From positions 8,386,001-8,450,000 of the forward strand of contig NZ_CP085173.1 of NCBI RefSeq assembly GCF_020616555.1: 64,000 nt of DNA. The letters are read 5' to 3'. The number at the start of each line of letters is the position of its first letter. Positions within the stretch are counted from its first letter, which is position 1. Shown here one piece after another: positions 1 to 8,802 of this stretch. Origin of the DNA: Streptomyces longhuiensis. GTDB taxonomy: Bacteria; Actinomycetota; Actinomycetes; Streptomycetales; Streptomycetaceae. Made by a program: the position numbers and the translations under genes. The notes under the pieces are model-generated. The model ran no database searches, had not been told where the DNA came from, and saw nothing but the letters and a program-made list of their open reading frames with translations.

Positions 1-408
1 TGCGTCGTACGTGCGCGGTCGGCCGTCGCCTCCGTTGTTGCCGGCGTGGGTGGTGGAGCCCTCCGCCGTGGTGCCGTCGGGCCAGCGCGGTGGCGCGGGA
101 GGTTCGGGGCGGCGCAGGACGGTCACCCGGCCGCCAGGCTTGAGGAGGGCGTCGGGACGCGTCACGTCACCGGCCGACCGGACGATCCGCACCGGCCGCA
201 CCGTGCGGCCGGAAGGCGCCTGGACGTAGCGGTGCCAGGCCGCGTCCGGGGCCTGTCCGGCAGCCGAGCCCTGAACCGGTGTCGCTGCCGCGGCCGTTCC
301 CGCGCCCAGGAGGGGCAGTCCGGCCGCGGCCAGCACCGCCCCGCCCACACCCGCTCCGAGCACGGCGCGCCGGTCGGGCCCCTGTGCTGTCTTCACGTCA
401 TCCGTCAC
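1..408 (-). CDS. Tat-exported protein, partial (3' part outside window)
   Basis: This gene runs off the left edge, so only its first 136 codons are visible. A GTG start is chosen because GGAGG lies about 9 bases upstream. The N-terminus has a twin Arg (DRRAVLGAG) followed by a hydrophobic, Ala/Gly-rich stretch, which indicates a Tat signal peptide. The remainder (WHRYVQAPSGRTVRPVRIV, then a Pro-rich segment) has no motif I can name. It lies 84 bases downstream of the GH78 rhamnosidase on the same strand and has a rhamnose-type operator-like site in its leader. A secreted glycoside-active enzyme is therefore a reasonable inference, not something seen in the sequence. Confidence 0.7.
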   Translation of the reverse strand, partial: MTDDVKTAQGPDRRAVLGAGVGGAVLAAAGLPLLGAGTAAAATPVQGSAAGQAPDAAWHRYVQAPSGRTVRPVRIVRSAGDVTRPDALLKPGGRVTVLRRPEPPAPPRWPDGTTAEGSTTHAGNNGGDGRPRTYDA

Positions 409-450
409 GTCTGTGTGCCTCCGTCTGCCCGCGCCGGAACGGGGCAGGAG

Positions 451-462
451 TGAATCGATTTA
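451..462. promoter_or_regulatory. LacI-type operator-like site upstream of the edge gene
   Basis: TGAATCGATTTA is a near-palindrome with a central CG. It resembles the sites at 3733 and 3956 and lies 43 bases before the GTG start at 408. It is probably bound by the LacI regulator encoded at 8803. It is the weakest of the three sites, because its outer base pair is imperfect. Confidence 0.5.
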
Positions 463-492
463 GGCATGGGCTCATCTCGGCCTCGCGGTCCG

Positions 493-3400
493 TCAGTTGG
501 AGAAGCGGTGGGTGCCGGACGCCGCGGCGAAGACGGCGCAGCCGTCGTCCATGCGGAGGAACTTCGCGTCCCCGTGCGCCACTCGGGCCGCGTCGGACGC
601 GGGGATCCAGACCTCGGCGGTCGTGTTGGCCGGCACGGTGAGCGTGAGCCGGAAGCCGCCCGAGTCCACCGACCACTTGGTGCTGATCGGCCCCTGGACG
701 GAGTCGTAGCGCCCTTGTGCCCGCGTGATCCCGCCCCCGGGCCGTGGCCGCACGAGGATCTTGCGGAAGCCCGGCTCGGCCGGTGCGATACCGGCGATGT
801 TCGCGTACATCCACTCGCCGACCGAGCCGTACGCGTAGTGGTTGAACGAGTTCATCCCGGCGTCCTGGAAGCTGCCGTCCGGCTTGATGGAGTCCCAGCG
901 CTCCCACATCGTCGTCGCGCCCTTGTCGATCTGGTAGCCCCAGCTGGGGAAGGACCGCTGGACGAGCAGCCGGTAGGCGACGTCGGTGTGACCGGCCGCG
1001 GTGAGGACCGGCAGCAGGCGCGGTGTGCCGAGGAACCCCGTCGACAGGTGCCAGTCCTTGGCCTTGATGAGGGCGACGAGACGGTCGGCGGCAGGGCCAC
1101 GGTCGCTCTCCGCCAGCAGGTCCATCGACAGCGCGAGCACGTACGCGGTCTGCGTGTCGCCCTTCACCTTGCCGCCGTCCGAGACGTACGCCGCGCGGAA
1201 CGCGTCGCGCACACTGCCGAACAGCGACGTGTACGGCGCCGGGTCCTTGCCGAGCGCCTTCGCCGCCCGGGCCACGAGGTCGGCGGCGTGGGCGAAGTAG
1301 GCCGTACCGATGACGTCCTTGGGCGTCTCGTCCTGGAGGTTGAGCCAGTCCCCGAAGCCCTCGGCCGGGCGCAGGAAACCGCTGCTGTGCTTCTCCAGGT
1401 AGTCGAGCCACTTCACCATCGACGGCCACGACTCCTCGAGGACGCGCGTGTCGCCGTACGCCTGGTACAGCGCCCACGGGACGGTCACGCCCGCGTCGCC
1501 CCAGCCCGCGACGCCGTCGCCGACGCCGGGCATGTCGGGGGCCACGTTCGTGAACGCGCCCTCGTCGCTCTGGCCGTCGCGCAGGTCGCCCAGCCACTTG
1601 GTGAGGAAGCGGGCCGACTCCATGTTGTAGGCGGCCGTCGGCGCGAAGACGTTGATGTCGCCGGTCCAGCCGAGCCGCTCGTCGCGCGCCGGGGTGTCGG
1701 TGGGGATGGAGACGAAGTTGCCGCGCTGCCCCCAAGTGATGTTCTGGTGCAGCTGATTGAGCATCGGCACGTTCGTCGAGAAGTCCATGGTGAAGGGCGC
1801 CGACGTATGGATGACCCGCCCCACGACAGCGTCGAGCGGCGGCTTGCCGGGGTAGCCGGTCACCTCGACGTAGCGGAAGCCGTGGAAGGTGAAGCGCGGC
1901 TCGTACGTCTCCTTGCCACCGCCCTTGAGGGTGTACGTGTCGGTGGCCTTCGCCGTCCGGAGGTTGGCGGTGTAGATCGTGCCGTCCGGGTTGAGGACCT
2001 CGGCGTGCCGCAGCCGTACGGTGGTGCCGGCCTTCCCGGCGACGGTGAGGCGGACCGCGCCGACCATGTTCTGGCCCAGGTCGTAGACGAACACGCCGGG
2101 CTTCGGCTCGGTCATCTTCCGTGCGGACAGCTCGCGTTCGAGACGGGTGGGGCCGCCGGCCTCGGCCACCAGGGCGGCGCTCACCTTGTCGACGGCGGCG
2201 GCCGCGACCCAGCCGGAGTCGTCGAACCCGGCGCGCGTCCAGCCGTCGGTCTCCAGGCGTGCGTCGTACTCCTCGCCCGCCATCAGGTCGGCGTCGGTGA
2301 CGGGGCCGGTCGAGGCGCGCCAGTCGGTGCCGGACAGCACCCGCTCGGTCGATCCGTCGGTGTACGTGACCTCCAACTGGGCCAGGAACGCGGGACGTTC
2401 GCCGTACTGGTGCGGACCGAACCAGGCGATGTTACCGGCGTACCAGCCCGCGGCGACCGTCGCACCGAGCGCGTTGGCCCCGGACTTCACCAGCTTGGTC
2501 ACGTCGTACGTCTGGTACTGGACGCGCTTGCGGTAGTCCGTCCAGCCCGGCGCGAGCCGGTCCTCGCCGACCCGCTCGCCGTTGATGTGGGCCTCGTACA
2601 GACCGAGCGCCGACGCGTAGAGACGTGCGCGCGCGACCGACCGGCCCTTGAGCCGGAACTCGTGGCGCAGCTGGGCGGCGGGGGAGTGCGACGGCGCGAC
2701 CTTGCCCCAGGGGCCCGAGCCCCACTGCGCGAGGGCCTTCGCCGCCTTCCACGAAGTGTCGTCGAACCCGGCCGACTTCCAGTCACCGGCGGGCTCCTGG
2801 TCGGCGGCCTTCCAGTCGGTGCCGGTGACGAAGGTCTTCACCCCGTCGGCCGTCGTCAGCTCCAGGAGGCCGAGCAGGCCGGCAGGGCTGTCCGTGGCGT
2901 TGACGGCGGAGACGGCCAACACGGCCGCACCGGCGCGCAGTTGGGCGGTCACGTCGACGACGGCCGGGCGGCGCCAGTTCTCCGCCGGGCCGTCCGCGTC
3001 GGCGTGCGCCACCTCGGTGCCGTTCACGTACGCGGTGTAGCCGTCGTCGGCGGTCATCACCAGGCGGGCCCGGGTCACGCCTTCCGGGACGTCGGCACGG
3101 CCGCGGAAGTAGCGGGTTCCCGCCGGGGCGCCACTGGCGGGGTCGCCCTCGGGGAACCAGATCCAGGAGGCGTCGTCGAGCGCCGGCGCCCCGATCAGCG
3201 CCGCGGGAGCCCCGATCCACCGGGCGGACCAGTCGGACGCGGCGGTCAGGCCGGTCTCCCACCAGGACGGCTCGCTCCACTGGGAGGCGCGGCCCGCGGT
3301 GTCCCAGACCCGGACCGACCAGTAGTAACGGGTACGCGAGGTCAGGGCGGGGCCCGCGTAGGGGACGAGGGTGGACTCGGGGGACGCGACCTTGCCGCTG

Positions 3401-3720
3401 TCCCACACGTCAGGGTCGGTGAGGCGGCTCGCGGTGGTGGCGACCCGTATCTGATAGGCGCTCTGGGCCCGGCCCGGTTCGTCCGACTCCAGGGGCCAAC
3501 TCAGCCTGGGGTGCGGTACGTCGAGCCCGAGCGGGTGGCTCACGTACTCGACGGTGGGCGCGCTCACGCGCACGGCCTTCGCGGCCCGAGCGCCTCCGGC
3601 GGCTCCCGAGGCGGGCGCCGCCTGTGCGGCTCCCGGTGCGGCGGAGGCGATGGCCGTCCCCAGGGCGGCTGTCGCGGTCGTGCTGAGCAGTCGTCTTCTG
3701 CTGATCACACTCGGCTCCAT
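493..3720 (-). CDS. Secreted alpha-L-rhamnosidase, GH78
   Basis: Hydrolyses terminal alpha-L-rhamnose from plant or microbial glycans outside the cell. At 1075 aa it has the usual size of a multidomain GH78. A Tat signal (SRRRLLSTTATAALG) is followed by an Ig-like domain (about 48-150), a rhamnose-binding CBM67-like segment (about 180-320, SWIWFPEG and TADDGYTAYVNG), the Bac_rhamnosid N domain (about 350-500) and the (alpha/alpha)6 catalytic domain. The family acidic motif DTPARDERLGWTGD starts at Asp675. An alternative GTG start at 3708, preceded by GGAG, would shorten the protein by four residues. It diverges from the sugar ABC operon, which probably imports the rhamnose released. Confidence 0.92.
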   Translation of the reverse strand: MEPSVISRRRLLSTTATAALGTAIASAAPGAAQAAPASGAAGGARAAKAVRVSAPTVEYVSHPLGLDVPHPRLSWPLESDEPGRAQSAYQIRVATTASRLTDPDVWDSGKVASPESTLVPYAGPALTSRTRYYWSVRVWDTAGRASQWSEPSWWETGLTAASDWSARWIGAPAALIGAPALDDASWIWFPEGDPASGAPAGTRYFRGRADVPEGVTRARLVMTADDGYTAYVNGTEVAHADADGPAENWRRPAVVDVTAQLRAGAAVLAVSAVNATDSPAGLLGLLELTTADGVKTFVTGTDWKAADQEPAGDWKSAGFDDTSWKAAKALAQWGSGPWGKVAPSHSPAAQLRHEFRLKGRSVARARLYASALGLYEAHINGERVGEDRLAPGWTDYRKRVQYQTYDVTKLVKSGANALGATVAAGWYAGNIAWFGPHQYGERPAFLAQLEVTYTDGSTERVLSGTDWRASTGPVTDADLMAGEEYDARLETDGWTRAGFDDSGWVAAAAVDKVSAALVAEAGGPTRLERELSARKMTEPKPGVFVYDLGQNMVGAVRLTVAGKAGTTVRLRHAEVLNPDGTIYTANLRTAKATDTYTLKGGGKETYEPRFTFHGFRYVEVTGYPGKPPLDAVVGRVIHTSAPFTMDFSTNVPMLNQLHQNITWGQRGNFVSIPTDTPARDERLGWTGDINVFAPTAAYNMESARFLTKWLGDLRDGQSDEGAFTNVAPDMPGVGDGVAGWGDAGVTVPWALYQAYGDTRVLEESWPSMVKWLDYLEKHSSGFLRPAEGFGDWLNLQDETPKDVIGTAYFAHAADLVARAAKALGKDPAPYTSLFGSVRDAFRAAYVSDGGKVKGDTQTAYVLALSMDLLAESDRGPAADRLVALIKAKDWHLSTGFLGTPRLLPVLTAAGHTDVAYRLLVQRSFPSWGYQIDKGATTMWERWDSIKPDGSFQDAGMNSFNHYAYGSVGEWMYANIAGIAPAEPGFRKILVRPRPGGGITRAQGRYDSVQGPISTKWSVDSGGFRLTLTVPANTTAEVWIPASDAARVAHGDAKFLRMDDGCAVFAAASGTHRFSN

Positions 3721-3732
3721 ACGACTCGGCTA

Positions 3733-3780
3733 TGAATCGTTTCAGGGAGGGAAGCTAGAGTGACGAAAGTGAGCTGTCAA
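3733..3780 (-). promoter_or_regulatory. GH78 promoter with LacI-type operator
   Basis: On the minus strand TTGACA (3780-3775) and TAGCTT (3757-3752) are 17 bases apart. The near-palindrome TGAATCGTTTCA (3733-3744) sits just downstream of the -10, 12 bases before the ATG. This is a classic repression geometry. Confidence 0.65.
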
Positions 3781-3911
3781 GGGTGTGCGGCGGCGCCACA
3801 GCGGGTGGGTACCCCGCTTCTGAACCCCGGCCGGGCGCCCGCTGCCTGGCACGTACTTTGATCCGGTCAGGGTCGAGATGCAGGCTCCCGGAGATTTCCA
3901 AGTCCCCACCA

Positions 3912-3967
3912 TTGACGCCGGAGTTGGTGCGGGGCTAGCTTCCGTGCAATCCGTTTGAAACCTTTCA
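3912..3967 (+). promoter_or_regulatory. Sugar ABC operon promoter with LacI-type operator
   Basis: TTGACG (3912-3917), 17 bases, then CTAGCT (3935-3940). The palindrome TGAAACCTTTCA (3956-3967) follows inside the leader. The -10 context CTAGCTTCC is identical to that of the divergent GH78 promoter, so both promoters probably answer to the same repressor. Confidence 0.65.
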
Positions 3968-4002
3968 TAGTCAGCTCTTCAGACCCGATCGGTGCCATTC
4001 CC

Positions 4003-5499
4003 ATGAGAGAGCCCCCCGTCCTGGCCGTAGAGGGACTCGACAAGTCCTTCGGTGCCGTGCGCGCCCTCCACGGCGTGTCCCTGCAGCTCCACGCCGGAGA
4101 GGCGCACGCCCTCGCCGGAGAGAACGGCGCGGGGAAGTCCACCCTCATCAAGACGCTCGCCGGGGTCCACCGGCCCGACGCCGGCACCGTGCTCATCGAC
4201 GGCGAGCCCGTCACCCTGCACGGACCCGCCGACGCCCGCGACGCCGGGATCGCGGTCATCTACCAGGAGCCCACGCTCTTTCCGGACCTCTCCGTCGCCG
4301 AGAACATCTTCATGGGGCGCCAGCCCCGCCGCTCCCTCGGCCGGATCGACCACAGGGCGGTCAACGCCGCGGCCGCCGCGCTCTTCGCGCGCCTCGGCGT
4401 CGACCTCGACCCCGAGCAGCCCGCGCGCGGCCTGTCCATCGCCGACCAGCAGATCGTGGAGATCGCCAAGGCGCTCTCCTTCGACGCCCGGGTCCTGATC
4501 ATGGACGAGCCGACCGCCGCGCTCACCGGCAGCGAAGTGGCCCGCCTCTTCGCCGTGGTGCGCACCCTGCGCGAACAGGGCTCCGCCATCCTCTTCATCT
4601 CCCACCGCCTGGAAGAGATCTTCGAGCTCTGCCAGCGCGTCACGACGCTGCGCGACGGCGCCCTGATCGCGAGCGAACCCGTCGAGGGCCTCACCGAGGA
4701 CGACCTCGTACGCCGCATGGTCGGCCGCGACCTCGACGAGCTCTACCCCAAGCAGGCCACCGACATCGGCGCGGTCGCCCTGAGCGTGCGCCGGCTGACC
4801 CGCGAAGGCGTCTTCACCGACGTGTCGTTCGACGTGCGGCGCGGCGAGATCGTCGGCCTCGCGGGGCTCGTCGGGGCAGGTCGCAGCGAGGTCGCCCGGG
4901 CTGTCTTCGGCATCGACCGCCGGGACGCGGGCACCGTCGAGGTCGACGGCCGCGCGCTCGTCAACGGCGCCCCCAGCACCGCCATGGCCGCCGGACTCGC
5001 CCTCGTGCCCGAGGACCGGCGCGCCCAAGGCCTCGTGATGGGCATGTCGATCGAACGCAACATCGGGCTCACCGGGCTGCGCACGACCGCGCGGGCCGGG
5101 CTCATGGACCGCGGGGCCGAGCGCAGCCGCTCACTGGACTGGGCCGTGAAACTCCAGGTCAAGTACGCGCGGATCGCCGACGCGGTCGGCACCCTGTCCG
5201 GCGGCAACCAGCAGAAGGTCGTCCTCGCCAAGTGGCTCGCCACCGGCCCCCGCGTGCTGATCGTCGACGAGCCGACGCGCGGCATCGACGTCGGCACCAA
5301 GGCCGAGGTGCACCGGCTGCTGTCCGGACTCGCCGCGGACGGCGTCGCGGTGCTGATGATCTCGTCCGACCTGCCGGAGATCCTCGGCATGGCCGACCGC
5401 GTACTCGTCATGCACGAGGGCCGTCTCACGGCGGAGATCCCGCGCACCGAGGCGACGGAGGAGTCCGTGATGGCGGCGGCGACGGGGAGGGCGGCGTGA
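4003..5499 (+). CDS. Sugar ABC transporter ATP-binding protein (RbsA/MglA type, likely rhamnose)
   Basis: This is a double-ATPase subunit, 498 aa, of the CUT2 class (ribose, galactose, rhamnose importers). Both halves show ABC motifs: Walker [11 protein letters not shown] near residue 35, signature LSIADQQ and Walker [11 protein letters not shown] in the first half; [15 protein letters not shown] and [12 protein letters not shown] in the second, whose Walker A is degenerate as usual for this class. I start at the ATG at 4003. An in-frame TTG at 3955 would overlap the operator and looks wrong. It heads a co-directional set of ATPase, two permeases and a binding lipoprotein. Rhamnose specificity is inferred from the GH78 neighbour and the shared operators. 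Confidence 0.88.
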   Translation: MREPPVLAVEGLDKSFGAVRALHGVSLQLHAGEAHALAGENGAGKSTLIKTLAGVHRPDAGTVLIDGEPVTLHGPADARDAGIAVIYQEPTLFPDLSVAENIFMGRQPRRSLGRIDHRAVNAAAAALFARLGVDLDPEQPARGLSIADQQIVEIAKALSFDARVLIMDEPTAALTGSEVARLFAVVRTLREQGSAILFISHRLEEIFELCQRVTTLRDGALIASEPVEGLTEDDLVRRMVGRDLDELYPKQATDIGAVALSVRRLTREGVFTDVSFDVRRGEIVGLAGLVGAGRSEVARAVFGIDRRDAGTVEVDGRALVNGAPSTAMAAGLALVPEDRRAQGLVMGMSIERNIGLTGLRTTARAGLMDRGAERSRSLDWAVKLQVKYARIADAVGTLSGGNQQKVVLAKWLATGPRVLIVDEPTRGIDVGTKAEVHRLLSGLAADGVAVLMISSDLPEILGMADRVLVMHEGRLTAEIPRTEATEESVMAAATGRAA

Positions 5500-5521
5500 T
5501 GCGTGGCCCGAGCGAAGCGAA

Positions 5522-5557
5522 CCCCGGAAGCCCCGGAAGCCCCGGAAGCCCCGGAAG
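5522..5557 (+). repeat. Four tandem copies of a 9-bp unit before the permease RBS
   Basis: CCCCGGAAG is repeated four times without error. The last copy runs directly into the GAGG of the ribosome binding site for the gene starting at 5567. The repeat fills the 67-base gap after the ATPase gene. Confidence 0.9.
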
Positions 5558-5566
5558 GAGGACCCC

Positions 5567-6607
5567 ATGACCGTCACCGCGCAGCCGCCCGCGCCCGCCG
5601 TCGACCCCGACAAGGCCGGTGGTACCCGGCTCGTCGACCGGGTGTTCAAGATGCGTGAACTCGCCATCCTGCTGGTCTTCCTGGTGATGATCGGCGTCAC
5701 CCAGGCCGGCAACACCGAGTTCCTCTCGGAGCAGGGCATCAAGGACCTGCTCCTCAACGCCACCATCCTCGTCCTCGTCGCCACCGGGCAGGCGCTGGTC
5801 GTCATCACGCGGAACGTCGACCTGTCCGTCGGCTCGACGCTCGGCATCACCGCCTTCGCCGCCGGTGACTTCCTCCACGGAGGCGGCAACTCCGTCGTCG
5901 CGATCGTGCTCGCCGTCGCCCTCGGCGTCGGCTGCGGGCTCCTCAACGGCGCCCTCGTCAGCCTCGGCCAGGTACCGGCCCTCGTCGTCACCCTCGGCAC
6001 GCTCTACGTCATCCGCGGCATCGACTCGATCTGGGTCGGCTCGCGGCAGATCACCGCGTCCGATCTGCCGGGCGGATACGTCGACTTCGGCTCCGGCGGC
6101 ATCTCCGCGGTGCCGTATCTCGCGCTGATCGCCCTCGCCGTCCTGATCGCGGTGGCGTACTACCTGCGTCACTTCGGCGGCGGGCGCGAGCTCTACGCGC
6201 TCGGCTCCAACCCGGAGGCCGCGCGCCTCGCCGGCATCCCCGTGCGCCGGCGGATCCTCGCCGCGTACACCGCGTGCGGAGCACTCGCCGGGCTCGCGGG
6301 CGCCCTGTACCTGGCCCGCTTCGGCAACGTCGACTCCGCCACCGGCAACGGCTACGAACTCACCGTCGTCAGCGCCGTCGTGGTCGGCGGCGTCGCGTTC
6401 ACCGGCGGCTCCGGAAGCGTCTACGGCGCCGCGCTCGGCGCACTCCTGCTGACCTCCATCAACAGCGTGCTGCCCGCCCTGGGTGTCAGCTCGGTGTGGG
6501 TGCTCGCCATCAACGGCGTCCTGCTGGTCCTCGCCATCGCCGTCGACCGGGTCGTCGCCCTGCGCGTCGCCAAGGCACTGAAGAAGAGGAACGCCCGCCA
6601 TGGCTGA
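5567..6607 (+). CDS. Sugar ABC transporter permease 1 (CUT2 family)
   Basis: A 346-aa integral membrane subunit of the BPD_transp_2 family, forming half of the import channel. Family traits include ATGQALVVITRNVDLSVGS, a TLGTLYVIRGI segment and a GSNPEAARLAGIPVRR loop. About nine hydrophobic helices can be drawn. The ATG is preceded by AAGGAGG, formed at the end of the 9-bp repeat array. Its 3' end overlaps the next permease gene by 8 bases, which indicates translational coupling. Confidence 0.9.
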   Translation: MTVTAQPPAPAVDPDKAGGTRLVDRVFKMRELAILLVFLVMIGVTQAGNTEFLSEQGIKDLLLNATILVLVATGQALVVITRNVDLSVGSTLGITAFAAGDFLHGGGNSVVAIVLAVALGVGCGLLNGALVSLGQVPALVVTLGTLYVIRGIDSIWVGSRQITASDLPGGYVDFGSGGISAVPYLALIALAVLIAVAYYLRHFGGGRELYALGSNPEAARLAGIPVRRRILAAYTACGALAGLAGALYLARFGNVDSATGNGYELTVVSAVVVGGVAFTGGSGSVYGAALGALLLTSINSVLPALGVSSVWVLAINGVLLVLAIAVDRVVALRVAKALKKRNARHG

Positions 6608-7589
6608 TCTCCCCCTCACCCGCGCAGTCCGGTGGGACACCGTGGTGGGCGCCCTCCTGGTGGTGCTCCTCCTGGCGTCGTTCTCGTTCGTCGACGGCTT
6701 CGGCAACGCGCTCAACCTGTCGTTCCTGCTCGGCAACACCCTGCCCATCGCGCTGATCGCGCTCCCGATGACCCTCCTGGTGGTCGCCGGCGAGATCGAC
6801 CTCTCCGTCGCCTCGACGGCCGGCCTGTCCGGGGCCGTGATGGGCTCCCTGTGGAACGCGGGCATGGCCATCGAGACGATCATCCCGCTGTGCCTCGTCC
6901 TCGGAGTCCTCTGCGGGCTCGTCAACGGCCTCCTGGTGACCCGCCTCGGCCTGCCCTCCCTCGCCGTCACGATCGGCACCATGGCCGCCTACCGCGGCAT
7001 CGCCCAGATCATCCTCGGCTCGGACGCGGTCACCGACTTCCCCTCGCAGTACCTGGACTTCGCGGCGGGACGCATCGGCGACACCTTCCTGCCGTACGCG
7101 TTCCTGCCCTTCCTCGCGCTGCTCGCGATCGCCGTCGTCATCCTGCACGCGACGCCGTTCGGCCGCTCGCTCTTCGCGATCGGCGCCAACGAGGAGGCGG
7201 CACGCTTCGCCGGGATCCGCGTCCGGCGGCACAAACTGTGGCTGTTCGTCGCCACCGGCCTCATGGCCTCCTTGACCGGCGTGTTCTGGGCCCTGCACTA
7301 CGCGAGCGCCCGCTACGACAACGCCACCGGGCTCGAACTCTCCGTCGTCGCCGCCGTGCTGCTCGGCGGCATCGACTTCGACGGCGGCAGGGGCACACTC
7401 GGCGGCGCGATCGCCGGAGTGTTCCTGCTCGGCGCCCTCCAGAACGCGATGAGCCTGCTCAACGTCTCCGCCCAGTCGCAGATCGTCGTCACCGGCGTCC
7501 TGCTGGTCGTCTCCGTGCTCGGACCCCGCGTCGCCCGGCAGATCGCGACCGCCCGAGCGGGCCGCCAGGCCACCATCCCCTCGCACTGA
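6600..7589 (+). CDS. Sugar ABC transporter permease 2 (CUT2 family)
   Basis: A 329-aa membrane protein, paralogous to the preceding permease and probably its heterodimer partner. Matching family segments are LLVVAGEIDLSVAST, TIGTMAAYRGIAQI and GANEEAARFAGIRVRR. The ATG lies inside the last codons of the upstream gene. The order ATPase-permease-permease-binding protein is typical of rhamnose and autoinducer-2-like importers, which carry two different permeases. Confidence 0.9.
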   Translation: MADLPLTRAVRWDTVVGALLVVLLLASFSFVDGFGNALNLSFLLGNTLPIALIALPMTLLVVAGEIDLSVASTAGLSGAVMGSLWNAGMAIETIIPLCLVLGVLCGLVNGLLVTRLGLPSLAVTIGTMAAYRGIAQIILGSDAVTDFPSQYLDFAAGRIGDTFLPYAFLPFLALLAIAVVILHATPFGRSLFAIGANEEAARFAGIRVRRHKLWLFVATGLMASLTGVFWALHYASARYDNATGLELSVVAAVLLGGIDFDGGRGTLGGAIAGVFLLGALQNAMSLLNVSAQSQIVVTGVLLVVSVLGPRVARQIATARAGRQATIPSH

Positions 7590-7618
7590 CCTCACGTACC
7601 GCCCGAAAGGGGCCCACG

Positions 7619-8701
7619 ATGTCCGCACCCGCACTCCGCCGAGCCTGCCTGGCGCTCGCCGCCGTCACCTCCCTCGCGCTCGCCGCCACCGCGTGCGGCG
7701 GCACCACCAAGGACTCGGCGAAGGACGACGACGCCGGCACGTCCTCCCACGCCAAGGCCGACCCGGGAGCCGCGACCAAGAAGGGCCTGAAGGTCGCCTT
7801 CCTGCCCAAGCAGGTCAACAACCCGTACTTCACCACCGCCGACAAGGGCGGCGAGAAGGCCGTCACCGAGCTCGGCTCGACGTACAAGGAGACCGGCCCC
7901 AACAGCGCCACCGACACCAGCGGGCAGGTCAGTTACGTCAACACGCTCACCCAGCAGCAGGTCGACGCGATGGCCGTGTCCGCTCAGGACCCCGGCGCCC
8001 TGTGCACCGCCCTCAAGCAGGCCATGAAGAACGGCATCAAGGTCGTCACGTACGACTCGGACACCAAGCCCGAGTGCCGCAACGCCTTCGTCTCGCAGGC
8101 CAGTGCCGAGGCGCTCGGCCGCACCCAGGTCCAGCTCCTGGGCGAACAGACCGGCTACAAGGGCGAGATCGCGATCCTGTCCGCCGCGCAGACCGCGACG
8201 AACCAGAACACCTGGATCGACTTCATGAAGGACGAGCTGAAGAAGCCCAAGTACAAGGCCATGAAGCTGGTGAAGGTCGCGTACGGCAACGACGACGCCC
8301 AGCAGTCCTTCCAGCAGACCCAGGGCCTCCTCCAGGAACACCCCAAGCTCGCCGGGATCATCTCCCCGACCACCGTCGGCATCAAGGCCGCCGCCCAGTA
8401 CCTGTCCGGCTCCAAGTACAAGGGCAAGGTCGCCCTGACCGGCCTCGGCACCCCCAACGACATGCGCAAGTACGTCAAGAACGGCACCGTCGAGGGCTTC
8501 GAGCTGTGGGACCCGGCCAAGCTCGGCGAGCTCGCCGCACGCACCGCCGTCGCGCTGTCCTCCGGGCAGATCACCGGCAAGGAGGGCGAGACCTTCAAGG
8601 CCGGCGCCATGGGCACCTTCACCATCGGCAAGGACGGTGTGGTCGACCTCGGCAAGCCCACCGTCTTCGACCGGAAGAACATCGACGACTACCACTTCTG
8701 A
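7619..8701 (+). CDS. Sugar-binding lipoprotein of the ABC importer (likely rhamnose)
   Basis: Captures the sugar at the outer membrane face and delivers it to the permeases. The 360-aa protein starts with a lipoprotein signal whose Cys follows LALAATA, then a charged linker and a type-I periplasmic-binding fold (KVAFLPKQVNNPYF near residue 60, VVTYDSDTKPECRN, GIISPTTVGIKAAAQYL). This architecture resembles RhaS/RbsB proteins. The start is the ATG 30 bases after the permease stop, with GAAAGGGG ahead of it. It is the last structural gene before the regulator. Confidence 0.9.
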   Translation: MSAPALRRACLALAAVTSLALAATACGGTTKDSAKDDDAGTSSHAKADPGAATKKGLKVAFLPKQVNNPYFTTADKGGEKAVTELGSTYKETGPNSATDTSGQVSYVNTLTQQQVDAMAVSAQDPGALCTALKQAMKNGIKVVTYDSDTKPECRNAFVSQASAEALGRTQVQLLGEQTGYKGEIAILSAAQTATNQNTWIDFMKDELKKPKYKAMKLVKVAYGNDDAQQSFQQTQGLLQEHPKLAGIISPTTVGIKAAAQYLSGSKYKGKVALTGLGTPNDMRKYVKNGTVEGFELWDPAKLGELAARTAVALSSGQITGKEGETFKAGAMGTFTIGKDGVVDLGKPTVFDRKNIDDYHF

Positions 8702-8802
8702 GACCGCCTTCCCCCGAGTCTTCCGTCCCCACAGCCACCAGCGCATTCACGGGTAATCTGAACCATTCCCGTCGCTCATCGCCCCATGGAGGTCCCCGCC
8801 CG

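Noticed and set aside
466..3735. 1089-codon open frame on the plus strand opposite the rhamnosidase
   Set aside because: It is the antisense shadow of the GH78 gene. It is Arg/Gly/Val-rich without domain motifs, and the minus strand carries clear GH78 motifs.
3955..4002. TTG start at 3955 for the sugar ABC ATPase
   Set aside because: It would place the initiation codon inside the operator palindrome and add 16 residues not seen in the family; the ATG at 4003 begins right at the ABC fold.
8750..8775. TGAACCATTCCC before the LacI gene as a fourth operator
   Set aside because: Only one half-site resembles TGAA-N4-TTCA; the other arm does not, so autoregulation is not supported.
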